Of a DNA stretch of 22,844 nucleotides, positions 1 to 6,415 are shown piece by piece. Origin of the DNA: a virus. The notes below the pieces were generated by a model, which saw only the letters and a list, made by a program, of their open reading frames with translations, searched no databases and was not told where the DNA came from. Position numbers and translations under genes: made by a program. The DNA lies in the IMG/VR virus record IMGVR_UViG_3300035086_000051, positions 1 through 22,844 of that record, one strand, 5' to 3'. The first letter of the stretch is position 1. Each line of letters opens with the position of its first letter.

Positions 1-1
1 G

Positions 2-787
2 ATAGCTGGCTCGTTGGCGACGCTGATCTCGGAGATGAAGCTCGACGTCGTCAAGGTGCCGAACCTGAGCGAGGAGTTGTCGACGCAAACCGGGACCGAC
101 AAGATTATCAGTCGGTTCAGCAACGCCAACGTCGCCAAGTCGATCATCAACACCATTCTGCTCGACTCGAGCGAGGAGTGGCAGCGCATCGGGACCAATT
201 TGGCCGGGGCTGAGTCATTGCTCACGGCGTATCTGCAGATTGCGTCGGGTGCCGCGGATATTCCGGCATCGCGGTTTCTGGGTCTTCCGCACCGCGGCCT
301 CAACACCACCGGCGAGGCGGATTTTCGCAACTACTACGATCGGCTGGCGAGCGAGCAGTCGGTCAACCTGACACCGGCGATGAACATTCTCGACGAGGTG
401 CTGATTCGTTCGTCGCTGGGCAACCGGCCGGACGAAATCTATTACGAGTGGAATTCGTTGTGGCAGCAGACCGACAGCGAGAAGGCCGATCTCGCTCTCA
501 AGAAGGCGCAGACCTACAAGATCGACGCCGACGAGGGCCAGATCCCGGCGACCGCGCTGGCGCACGCGCGCATAAATCAGTTGATCGAGGACGGGTTCTA
601 TCCTGGGCTTGAGCAGGCGCTGGAGGATGCGGAGGCCGAGGGCGACACGGTCGAGGAACAGAACGCGCCCGCGCCGCCACCGCCGCAACTGGCGCCTTTC
701 ACGGGACAACCGCCCGATCCAAATGCGCCACCGGCTGATCCAAACGCTGCCTTACTGCCGCCGCCGATGCCGGCACCGAACGCTTGA
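2..787 (+). CDS. Phage portal protein, DUF1073 family (5' truncated by window edge)
   Basis: The portal forms the dodecameric ring at the capsid vertex through which DNA is packaged and to which the tail attaches. The frame is open from the first bases, with no stop before the TTG at 14, so the gene begins outside the window and only about the last 260 residues are visible. Typical DUF1073 landmarks are present: a pattern around EEWQRIGTNLAG, then ASGAADIPASRFLG, GLNTTGEADFRNYYDRLA, and IYYEWNSLWQ, followed by an alanine/glutamate-rich helical part and a Pro/Ala-rich C-terminal tail (about residues 218-257 counted from codon 14). Databases sometimes give this family an anti-CBASS (Acb1) name; nothing in the visible part supports that role. 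Its place before minor head, protease and capsid genes fits a portal. The family call is by memory of conserved motifs. Confidence 0.88.
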   Translation: MAGSLATLISEMKLDVVKVPNLSEELSTQTGTDKIISRFSNANVAKSIINTILLDSSEEWQRIGTNLAGAESLLTAYLQIASGAADIPASRFLGLPHRGLNTTGEADFRNYYDRLASEQSVNLTPAMNILDEVLIRSSLGNRPDEIYYEWNSLWQQTDSEKADLALKKAQTYKIDADEGQIPATALAHARINQLIEDGFYPGLEQALEDAEAEGDTVEEQNAPAPPPPQLAPFTGQPPDPNAPPADPNAALLPPPMPAPNA

Positions 788-809
788 GCAACAACTACCT
801 TCAACCAAC

Positions 810-813
810 GGAG
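810..813 (+). promoter_or_regulatory. Ribosome binding site deciding the ATG 823 start
   Basis: GGAG lies 9 bases before the ATG at 823, whose product starts with a clean signal peptide. A TTG at 784 in the same frame overlaps the portal stop and would add 13 polar residues ahead of the signal peptide, so 823 is preferred. Confidence 0.6.
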
Positions 814-822
814 AATAAACCT

Positions 823-1605
823 ATGAAGAGAGTTTTGGCTACGACCGCCATCCTGGCGGCGCTTACCTGTCCTGGCGCGGCCAGCACCGTCACGCTAGGC
901 GGTGTGACTTGGGATACCACCAACTCGGGCAGCCTGAGCCTCGGAAACGTGGTGCCCGCCGGGAATCAGCCGCAGAACGCGCCGTGCGTCATCTGCGGTG
1001 CCAACCAGCCGCAGCAACCGGCGAACTTCGGCTACAACGACTACAGCAACAACGGAAGCGTGTCTTCGATCACCGCATTCTCCGATCAAGGCAACGGCGG
1101 CCGCAACACGCTTGCCGACAACACGTTCGCCACCGGCTACACCGTCGGCGCTGGCTCACCCTTCCTGCTCTTTCTGCTCGCCCACGGCGACACCAGCCTC
1201 GGCTTCAGCATCGGCGTTGACGTCAACGACACCAACCAGGCGCAGACGCTGAACTCGTTTTTCTTCCTCGACTTCACTACGCATACCGTGCTGGCCAGCT
1301 TTACGGGCGGCACCACAGGCAATGTGCCGTCACTCAACAATGGAACAGGCTTCCCGGACTACTCTATCACCGGAGCTCTCCTCAACCTCAACGATGTCCA
1401 TCTGGGCGACACGATTGGCTTCGTGGCGCTCATGTCCGGGTTGAACGACGGGCCGGACTCGTTCTTCATTGAGGCCGCACCGGCGGCAGTGGTGACCCCG
1501 TTGCCAGCAAGCTTGCCGTTCTTCGCCGCCGGCTTACTGGGCTTGGCCGGGCTGACGCGGTCGCTGCGCCGGCAGTGCCGAGGCGATGCCACGGCATCAG
1601 CATAG
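823..1605 (+). CDS. Secreted VPLPA-CTERM-like surface protein (cargo gene in head operon)
   Basis: A 260-aa exported protein. Residues 1-20 (MKRVLATTAILAALTCPGAA) form a Sec signal peptide. The body is rich in Gly, Asn, Thr and Ser and looks like a beta-sandwich domain. The C-terminus carries the tripartite sorting signal of VPLPA/PEP-CTERM proteins: TPLPAS at 225-230, a hydrophobic helix to about 244, then the basic RSLRR. Proteins of this class are processed by exosortases and placed on the cell surface or in exopolysaccharide; VPLPA variants are typical of Alphaproteobacteria. Two cysteines sit in a CVICG motif near residue 58. It does not look like a virion component, and sits as a moron-like insert between portal and head genes, followed by a hairpin at 1778-1812. 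Reading the C-terminus as a sorting signal is well supported; any function in infection is inference. Confidence 0.8.
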   Translation: MKRVLATTAILAALTCPGAASTVTLGGVTWDTTNSGSLSLGNVVPAGNQPQNAPCVICGANQPQQPANFGYNDYSNNGSVSSITAFSDQGNGGRNTLADNTFATGYTVGAGSPFLLFLLAHGDTSLGFSIGVDVNDTNQAQTLNSFFFLDFTTHTVLASFTGGTTGNVPSLNNGTGFPDYSITGALLNLNDVHLGDTIGFVALMSGLNDGPDSFFIEAAPAAVVTPLPASLPFFAAGLLGLAGLTRSLRRQCRGDATASA

Positions 1606-1732
1606 GAAGCGGCGGCACGAGGTTCACGCCTACTGGCGTGTAATTCGTAATAAGGACGGCAGCGTCAAAAAGCGTATTCGAGTTGATAGCTACAAGCGCG
1701 GAAACGCAAACCTGAGGCCTAAAGAGAAATAG
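1586..1732 (+). CDS. Small very basic protein, 48 aa, unknown
   Basis: ATG at 1586 opens a 48-residue frame that overlaps the last 20 bases of the VPLPA-CTERM gene in another frame and ends with TAG at 1730-1732. The product starts MPRHQHRKRRHEVHAYWRV and ends in GNANLRPKEK; roughly a third of its residues are Arg, Lys or His. The pattern of an aromatic-rich strand (VHAYWRVI), a KDGSVKK turn and a second strand (RIRVDSYKRG) resembles small basic beta-hairpin proteins common in phage genomes. A GAGG at 1580-1583 is only two bases from the ATG, so initiation may depend on coupling to the upstream gene. It is too short to be sure; the sense of the sequence over the whole gap favours a real gene. 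Confidence 0.5.
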   Translation: MPRHQHRKRRHEVHAYWRVIRNKDGSVKKRIRVDSYKRGNANLRPKEK

Positions 1733-1777
1733 AGTCCCGCCCCGCTGATCCATCCATCAATGCTCAGTAGGCAGGAA

Positions 1778-1812
1778 GGCCCACCGGGAGCACCATGTCT
1801 CTCCGGTGGGCC
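1778..1812 (+). terminator. Strong hairpin, possible terminator or attenuator
   Basis: GGCCCACCGG at 1778-1787 is exactly complementary to CCGGTGGGCC at 1803-1812, a 10-bp GC-rich stem with a 15-base loop. It is followed by ACCAAATTTG rather than a T run, so intrinsic termination is uncertain; partial termination, RNA processing or a boundary of the inserted cargo are alternatives. Confidence 0.5.
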
Positions 1813-1838
1813 ACCAAATTTGATGCAGAGGTAACACG

Positions 1839-2210
1839 ATGACTTTGCAGGTTCTAAACGGCCCTTTCATACAAGCCGGCGAGTCGTTGTCTGACGCCGT
1901 CGACTGTAGCGCCGGCGAATTGGTGCGTCTCACCATGCCGGGTGCCTGGTCGGATGCGGCGCCGCTGACGTTTCAGATCAGCACGGACGGCGTGTTCTAC
2001 AACGATCTGTTCACGCTCGATGGTCATGAGCTCACGTTGCCGGTCGTGGTGCCGGGCGCGGCGGTGCTCGTCTCGCATGATGTCGGGCGCGCGATTGCGT
2101 TCATCAAGTTTCGCTCGGGCACGCGAGCTGCGCCGGTGCCGCAGCAGGAGCTACGCGAGTTCGCGGTGGCGATCGATGTGCCCGATGCCGCGGGAGCCGC
2201 CCGCCGGTGA
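1839..2210 (+). CDS. Small phage head-region protein, unknown function
   Basis: A 123-aa protein of about eleven predicted beta-strands with few charged stretches: MTLQVLNGPFIQAGESLSDA, then an RLTMP-type strand, FQISTDGVFYNDLF, VVVPGAAVLVSHDVGRAI and IKFRSGTRA. It has the look of a compact jelly-roll or beta-sandwich, as found in decoration or connector proteins, but I recognise no characterised family; I recall similar unnamed proteins in rhizobial prophages next to minor head genes. The ATG follows GAGG at 1828-1831. Its stop overlaps the GTG start of the minor head gene (GTGA), indicating translational coupling and a head-assembly context. Function is unassigned. Confidence 0.72.
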   Translation: MTLQVLNGPFIQAGESLSDAVDCSAGELVRLTMPGAWSDAAPLTFQISTDGVFYNDLFTLDGHELTLPVVVPGAAVLVSHDVGRAIAFIKFRSGTRAAPVPQQELREFAVAIDVPDAAGAARR

Positions 2211-3562
2211 GCGACCCAACCGGCACCGCGGGCCTCCGGCGATCATTCCTGGCCGAAGGCAATCGCCGACTGGCGCGCGTGCGCTCGCTCACACACACGA
2301 TGCTGGTGGAGCACGACCTGATGGCGGCGCGCGGCGACCCGCTGGCGCAGTTGCTGCCGCATCCCGGCAATCGGCTGGCGGCGTTCATGCAATGGTTCGA
2401 GCAGACGGTTAACGCTCAGTTGCTCGGTGGCCGCTGGTGGGAGCGTTTCCTCGAGCGTGCCTACGCTTCCGGATTTAAGGCGGGCAGTGCGCTGACACAC
2501 ACGCCTCCCGGTGCCGCGCCACTGCCGGCGGTGTTCCGCGAGCTCGCCGGTCGCGAGTTCGCGGGCATCGCGGCTGCGCTTGTGCAGCAGGTGACACGGC
2601 AGGCCGCCGGTGCCGCGCTCGGCCGGCGCAAGCCGCAGCCGATGTATCGGCGGGTTCTGCCGGTGCTGCGGAAGGTCGGTGACGCTCGCGTGCGGCTGGC
2701 GACCAACACCTTGACGGTGAAGCTGCATAACTCCGGCCGGCTGGCCCAATTCCGCGCCGCCGGCATCACGCGCGTCGGCATCACGCCGGAACGCCTGGAG
2801 CCGCGCAAGCCTTCGCGGTTCTTGAGGCGGGATCATTTGCGGCATGATCACCGGCTGCATGATCGCGAGACGCAAAAGGAACGAACAGAACGGGCGGCCA
2901 ACGAGTTGTTTGCGGCACAGCAACGCCAGCGGGAAGCCGAGCAAGCGGTGGCGCAAGCGGAGCTCGAAGCCGAACAAGCGCGCGTGGCGGCCGAGGTTGA
3001 GGCCCATATGGCTGGCGCCATGCTGGGACTGAGCCGGGCGCAGGCTCAAGTGGGATTGGCGGCGTCGCGTGCTCGAGCCGGCGAGGAAGTGGCGGCGGCG
3101 AAGGCCGCAACGGCGGCGAGAGAAAAAGAGGCGGCGGCGGCGTGGCAGAAAGTCCTTGCTGCCAGAAAAGAGGCGCGCGCGGCCGAGTATGCGGCCAAAG
3201 CGGCCGAGCAAGCCGTCGAGCAGGAGGCTGCACAGGCGGCCGCCGAAGAAGCTGCGGCAGCGGAGGCAGAGCAAGCAGCGGCAGCCGAGGCCGAGCAAGC
3301 CGCTTTAGCGGAGGTTGAGCAAGCCCTTGCGCCGGAGCCTGCGGAAGAAGAAGCGGCAGCGGAAGAAGTGAACGTGCAGACTGCAGGCGATGACCGCGTC
3401 TGTGACGAATGCGACGAGCTCGCCGCCGACGGGCCGTATTCACTCGACGAGGCGGACGACCTGATTCCCGCGCACCCAAATTGCCGTTGCGCGCTGGTGC
3501 CGGTGCTCGCTGATCCTGCGCAACTTTCATTTCTAGGAATTGGCGGGGCAGAGGAAGGCTGA
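2207..3562 (+). CDS. Minor head protein, Mu gpF-like, with large coiled-coil insertion
   Basis: A 451-aa protein starting at GTG 2207, coupled to the preceding stop. The Mu F-like (SPP1 gp7-type) signature is split in two: a first part at about residues 155-193 (ATNTLTVKLHNSGRLAQFRA) and a C-terminal part at about 389-433 with DDRVCDECDELA, YSLDEADDLIPAHPNCRC, containing the paired Cys-x2-Cys and His-Pro-Asn-Cys-Arg-Cys residues of the family. Between them, about residues 213-388, lies an Ala/Glu/Gln/Arg-rich segment without proline until its end, predicted to be one long coiled coil. Family members bind the portal and capsid interior and are packaged in a few copies. The inserted rod is unusual and may span a longer distance inside the head or act in ejection; that is inference. 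The antisense reading frames here are artefacts of the biased composition. Confidence 0.85.
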   Translation: MSDPTGTAGLRRSFLAEGNRRLARVRSLTHTMLVEHDLMAARGDPLAQLLPHPGNRLAAFMQWFEQTVNAQLLGGRWWERFLERAYASGFKAGSALTHTPPGAAPLPAVFRELAGREFAGIAAALVQQVTRQAAGAALGRRKPQPMYRRVLPVLRKVGDARVRLATNTLTVKLHNSGRLAQFRAAGITRVGITPERLEPRKPSRFLRRDHLRHDHRLHDRETQKERTERAANELFAAQQRQREAEQAVAQAELEAEQARVAAEVEAHMAGAMLGLSRAQAQVGLAASRARAGEEVAAAKAATAAREKEAAAAWQKVLAARKEARAAEYAAKAAEQAVEQEAAQAAAEEAAAAEAEQAAAAEAEQAALAEVEQALAPEPAEEEAAAEEVNVQTAGDDRVCDECDELAADGPYSLDEADDLIPAHPNCRCALVPVLADPAQLSFLGIGGAEEG

Positions 3563-4113
3563 TGGCGATTGGCATTCGCGTTGTTGGACCGCCGTTGGAT
3601 GCACAACTCGATCGCAATCTGGAAAAGTATCGGCTGAAGGTCCAAGCCGCGATCGACTCGGCCACCGATCAGCTCGCGGAGACGATGGTTGAGAAAGGCC
3701 GTGAAGACATTGCATCGGCCGGCAAGTTTGGCTCGCGCTGGACCACCGAGGGATTGACGTCTGACGTCAGCGGCAGCGGCACCATCCGCACCATCACGAT
3801 TCGGGAAGCGGTGCCGTATTGGCGGGTCTTTCAGAACGGCGCCATTATCCAGGGAAAACCGCTGCTTTGGATTCCGTTGAGTTTTGCGACCGAGGCACAA
3901 GGCGTTTCCGCAAAAGATTACCCCGGTCGTTTGTTTCGTGTCGATCGCAAGTCCGGTGGGGCACCGCTGCTGATGTCGGCCGATGACAAGCAACCCAAAT
4001 ACTCCGGACATGAGAGTGTTCGCATTCCCAAAAAATTCCATCTGGTGGAGATCGTGACCGCCGAGGCCAAGACATTTGGCGCTCTCTACCGGGTGGAGAT
4101 GACCAAATCCTAA
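3562..4113 (+). CDS. Putative neck/minor structural protein (DUF6441-like)
   Basis: A 183-aa protein whose ATG overlaps the preceding stop (TGATG). Residues 15-55 form amphipathic helices (RNLEKYRLKVQAAIDSA), followed by a beta-rich half with VPYWRVFQNGAIIQGKPLLW, RLFRVDRKSGG and a C-terminal IPKKFHLVEIV. The arrangement 'helical start, then WRVFQ.G..I.GKPLLWIPL' resembles DUF6441-type and tail-completion-like phage proteins that act at the neck or between head and tail. The call rests on remembered motif similarity and on position after the minor head gene, so the precise role is open. The DNA has the same codon style as its neighbours. Confidence 0.55.
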   Translation: MAIGIRVVGPPLDAQLDRNLEKYRLKVQAAIDSATDQLAETMVEKGREDIASAGKFGSRWTTEGLTSDVSGSGTIRTITIREAVPYWRVFQNGAIIQGKPLLWIPLSFATEAQGVSAKDYPGRLFRVDRKSGGAPLLMSADDKQPKYSGHESVRIPKKFHLVEIVTAEAKTFGALYRVEMTKS

Positions 4114-4127
4114 CGGAGGGTAGTCAC

Positions 4128-4376
4128 ATGAGCCTGAGCGGACTCGTTCTTGGTATCATCAATATAGCGATCGTGGTCGTCATCCTGCTCCTAGTCGGGG
4201 CGGTCATTCTCTGGTTCTGCAGCTGGCTGAACTTCCCGGTTCCAGCGATGGTGCAGAAGCTCTACATCGCGGTGGTCGCCCTGATCGCGCTCTACATGCT
4301 GGTGGCGCTGCTGCTGGGCATCCCCTCGATCCGCATTATCTCGCATGCGGGCCTGCTGCCGCTGGCGCTGACCTGA
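4128..4376 (+). CDS. Small membrane protein with two transmembrane helices
   Basis: An 82-aa very hydrophobic protein: helix 1 at about residues 6-33, a short loop with NFPVPAMVQK, and helix 2 at about 45-67. There is no signal peptide and almost no soluble part. ACGGAGGGTAG just upstream of the ATG gives a good ribosome binding site. Its stop overlaps the start of another tiny membrane gene (TGATG at 4374-4378). Size and topology allow a holin, but there is no lysin or spanin nearby and the gene sits inside the head-assembly run, so a membrane factor for assembly or exclusion is equally possible. I do not recognise a named family. Confidence 0.7.
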   Translation: MSLSGLVLGIINIAIVVVILLLVGAVILWFCSWLNFPVPAMVQKLYIAVVALIALYMLVALLLGIPSIRIISHAGLLPLALT

Positions 4377-4510
4377 TGCCCAGCGGCCGGCACTTTTTCT
4401 TTTCCGTATTCGTACTGATCGTTGCCGCGATGCTTGCGCTTGCGGCCTACGGCTATTTCAGCGGCGCGTGGGACCGCAATCCGATCGCCTCACCAGCCAT
4501 AGTCGACTGA
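4376..4510 (+). CDS. 44-aa single-helix membrane protein, coupled to upstream gene
   Basis: ATG at 4376 overlaps the TGA of the previous gene and opens a 44-residue frame ending at TGA 4508-4510. The product, MPSGRHFFFSVFVLIVAAML and onward, has one transmembrane helix (about residues 7-27) after a short basic N-terminus, then a polar tail ending NPIASPAIVD. It is short, but the overlap geometry, coherent hydrophobic pattern and the tight fit between two genes (the next ATG is 13 bases on) support a real gene. It might act with the two-helix protein before it. No family recognised. Confidence 0.55.
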   Translation: MPSGRHFFFSVFVLIVAAMLALAAYGYFSGAWDRNPIASPAIVD

Positions 4511-4522
4511 AAGGTCACGCCC

Positions 4523-5887
4523 ATGAACATGCTCGATAGGATCGAGGTCGAGGAGCGCTGCGACCTCAGCGACGCCGGCGCCAAAATGCGGATTACTGAA
4601 GACGGCTATCTGGTGGCCTCGCCGCGGATCGCTCGCACCGGCATCCAGCTATATAGCGGACACGAAGTCGGCCGCGACGACCTCGAGGTGGTGCGGGTCT
4701 ATCGGCCAGCCGAGCAGGTATTCGACAAGGCGGCAATGGCATCGCTGGCCTGGCGGCCGGTCACGCTCGATCATCCTGACGATGCAGTCACCGCGAAAAA
4801 CTGGAAGCAGCTTGCCGTCGGGTATGTCACCGGCAAGGTCGCCCGCGACGGTGACTATATCGAAGTGCCGCTCGCGCTCATGGATCACGATGCGATCACC
4901 GCGGTGCAGAACGGCCATGCGCAGTTGAGCGTCGGCTATGGGGCGAAGCTCGTTTGGGGCGATGGCGTGACGCCGGCCGGCGAGCCTTATCACGCGGTGC
5001 AGACCGACATTCGCGCCAACCATGTGGCCGTCGTCAAGATGGCGCGCGGCGGCGACAAGCTCAAGATCGGCGACGATAAGACCGGCGATCGCGAGTTCTC
5101 GACCGCCGAGCGCGAGGCTGCAGCCGAGAAGGGCCAGGCGATGCCCGGCGGCGGCTTCCCAATCAAATCGGAAAAGGATCTCAAGAACGCCATCCAGGCG
5201 GTCGGGCGCGCCAAGGATCCGGCTGCCGCCAAGGCGCACATCAAAAAACGAGCGAAGGCTTTGGGCTTGACATCGCTCATTCCCAAACAATGGGGCGATA
5301 CCGCCCCGAGAAAGGAGACCAACATGAGTGTGAAGACGATCGACGGCGTTAACATCGAGCTGGAGGACAAGGACGGTCAGATTCTCGACCGTTACCTCGG
5401 CGGTCTGCAGAGCAAACTGGCCGACAACGAAAAGAAGGTCGGCGAGTTGACTGCGCAAGTCGTAGCACTCGGCAAAACCGTCGAGACCAAGGACGGCGAG
5501 ATCATCGGCCTGAATAAGAAACTGGCCGACGCCGAATGGACGCCGCAGAAACGCGACCAGGCCATTCGCGACAGCATGGAGGTCTTCGACCGCGCACGCC
5601 GCGTGCTCGGAGACAAGCTGGTCACCGACGGCAAGACCGACACCCAGATCAAGCGTGAAGTCGTTGCCGCCGAGATCGGTGACGAGGAAGCCAAAGCGAT
5701 GTCGGACGAGGCCATCGCCGGCGTGTTCAGTGCCGTGACCAGACAGGTCAAGAAAGACGGATTCCAGCGCACGGTCAGTGCGTTGTCCCAGCCTCCGTCG
5801 GCGTCCTCGATGTTGACGCCGTCCCAGACCGCCTACGCAAAATATGTCGACGGCCTAACCAACGCCTACAAGGCCAAGAGCGCGTAA
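4523..5887 (+). CDS. DUF2213 prohead protease fused to capsid scaffold region
   Basis: A 454-aa protein. The N-terminal DUF2213 part (about residues 15-178) has the landmarks of a predicted phage prohead serine protease: TLDHPDD (His84), AQLSVGYG (Ser136) and IRANHVAVV (His167). Residues about 206-255 carry a short helical module (GGGFPIKSEKDLKNAIQAVG) often met in phage proteases. From about residue 268 the protein is a heptad-rich coiled coil (SKLADNEKKVGELTAQVVAL) typical of scaffolds, ending in a Ser/Pro linker and a short helix. Assembly role: it would build and then cleave the procapsid scaffold before DNA entry. A strong internal start at 5324 suggests a separately made scaffold (see nested entry). 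Catalytic assignments are by family analogy. Confidence 0.8.
   Translation: MNMLDRIEVEERCDLSDAGAKMRITEDGYLVASPRIARTGIQLYSGHEVGRDDLEVVRVYRPAEQVFDKAAMASLAWRPVTLDHPDDAVTAKNWKQLAVGYVTGKVARDGDYIEVPLALMDHDAITAVQNGHAQLSVGYGAKLVWGDGVTPAGEPYHAVQTDIRANHVAVVKMARGGDKLKIGDDKTGDREFSTAEREAAAEKGQAMPGGGFPIKSEKDLKNAIQAVGRAKDPAAAKAHIKKRAKALGLTSLIPKQWGDTAPRKETNMSVKTIDGVNIELEDKDGQILDRYLGGLQSKLADNEKKVGELTAQVVALGKTVETKDGEIIGLNKKLADAEWTPQKRDQAIRDSMEVFDRARRVLGDKLVTDGKTDTQIKREVVAAEIGDEEAKAMSDEAIAGVFSAVTRQVKKDGFQRTVSALSQPPSASSMLTPSQTAYAKYVDGLTNAYKAKSA
5311..5318 (+). promoter_or_regulatory. Internal ribosome binding site inside the protease gene
   Basis: AAAGGAGA lies 5 bases before an in-frame ATG (5324). It is as strong as the sites in front of the cement and capsid genes and stands exactly at the domain junction between protease and coiled coil. 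Confidence 0.65.
5324..5887 (+). CDS. Nested capsid scaffold protein (in-frame internal start)
   Basis: ATG 5324 is codon 268 of the DUF2213 gene (same frame) and is preceded by AAAGGAGA. The resulting 187-aa product begins MSVKTIDGVNIELEDKDG and consists of a long coiled coil (about residues 20-75), a basic/acidic helical region and a short C-terminal helix that would contact the capsid protein. This mirrors the known lambda C/Nu3 arrangement, where an independent start makes scaffold in excess over protease. The site and domain junction are visible in the sequence; that both products are made is inference. The alternative is a historical gene fusion in which the former ribosome binding site survives. 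Confidence 0.6.
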   Translation: MSVKTIDGVNIELEDKDGQILDRYLGGLQSKLADNEKKVGELTAQVVALGKTVETKDGEIIGLNKKLADAEWTPQKRDQAIRDSMEVFDRARRVLGDKLVTDGKTDTQIKREVVAAEIGDEEAKAMSDEAIAGVFSAVTRQVKKDGFQRTVSALSQPPSASSMLTPSQTAYAKYVDGLTNAYKAKSA

Positions 5888-5920
5888 CCCCAAACCCGTA
5901 ACAGCGAAAGGAGGCAGCAC

Positions 5921-6391
5921 ATGCCTGCTGTTCAAACTACCTATAGTGCAACGCTTCAGCCTGGCCTGGAAGGTCAGATCGCCAGCATGCTCGACGACGA
6001 TGATGTCGAGACTCGACTCTGCGAAACCGCGGCTGGCATCGCATTCGGGCGCGCGGTGTCTGAAGGCACCAATGCGCGCGGCGCGGTGCTCGGCGGCGCC
6101 ACAAAATTCATTGGCATTACCGCCATCGACACGACGCTGATTATCAAATCCGGTCAGACCGTCGATCTGTATCAACAGCGCGATAGTATGGCGGTGTTAA
6201 ACGAGGGCGATATCTGGGTGCGTCCGGTCGCGGCCGTCACGCACGGCTTGGCGGCGACCTACGACAGCACAACCGGGCAGCTCAATCCGGCTACCGCCGG
6301 CGTAGCGATCCCGGCCTCGCGCTACATCACATCGGCCGGCGCCGGCCAGCTCGCGCTGCTGCGGCTTACCGCAACCGCTCCGGGTGCGTAA
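5921..6391 (+). CDS. Capsid cement/decoration protein (Gp24-like)
   Basis: A 156-aa beta-rich protein starting at ATG 5921 after AAAGGAGG (5907-5914), the strongest ribosome binding site in the window, consistent with high expression. Sequence landmarks: SATLQPGLEGQIASMLDDDD, AGIAFGRAVSEGTNARGAVL, then TLIIKSGQTVDLYQQRDSM and GDIWVRPVAAV, VTHGLAATYDSTTGQLN and SRYITSAGAGQLALLRL. This order of strands is what I recall for the phage 'structural cement protein Gp24' family, which sits on or between capsomers. Position directly between protease/scaffold and major capsid gene supports this. It is possible that it is instead a head-fibre or vertex protein. Confidence 0.72.
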   Translation: MPAVQTTYSATLQPGLEGQIASMLDDDDVETRLCETAAGIAFGRAVSEGTNARGAVLGGATKFIGITAIDTTLIIKSGQTVDLYQQRDSMAVLNEGDIWVRPVAAVTHGLAATYDSTTGQLNPATAGVAIPASRYITSAGAGQLALLRLTATAPGA

Positions 6392-6415
6392 CCCAGCAAA
6401 GATGGAGACCAACAC

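Noticed and set aside
2243-3665. Long minus-strand reading frames opposite the minor head gene
   Set aside because: They mirror the Ala/Glu-rich GC-biased coiled coil; products are Arg/Leu/Pro-rich without domain sense, and all firm genes lie on the plus strand.
4649-5772. Minus-strand frames opposite the protease gene
   Set aside because: Composition shadow of a well supported plus-strand gene; no ribosome binding site and no family features.
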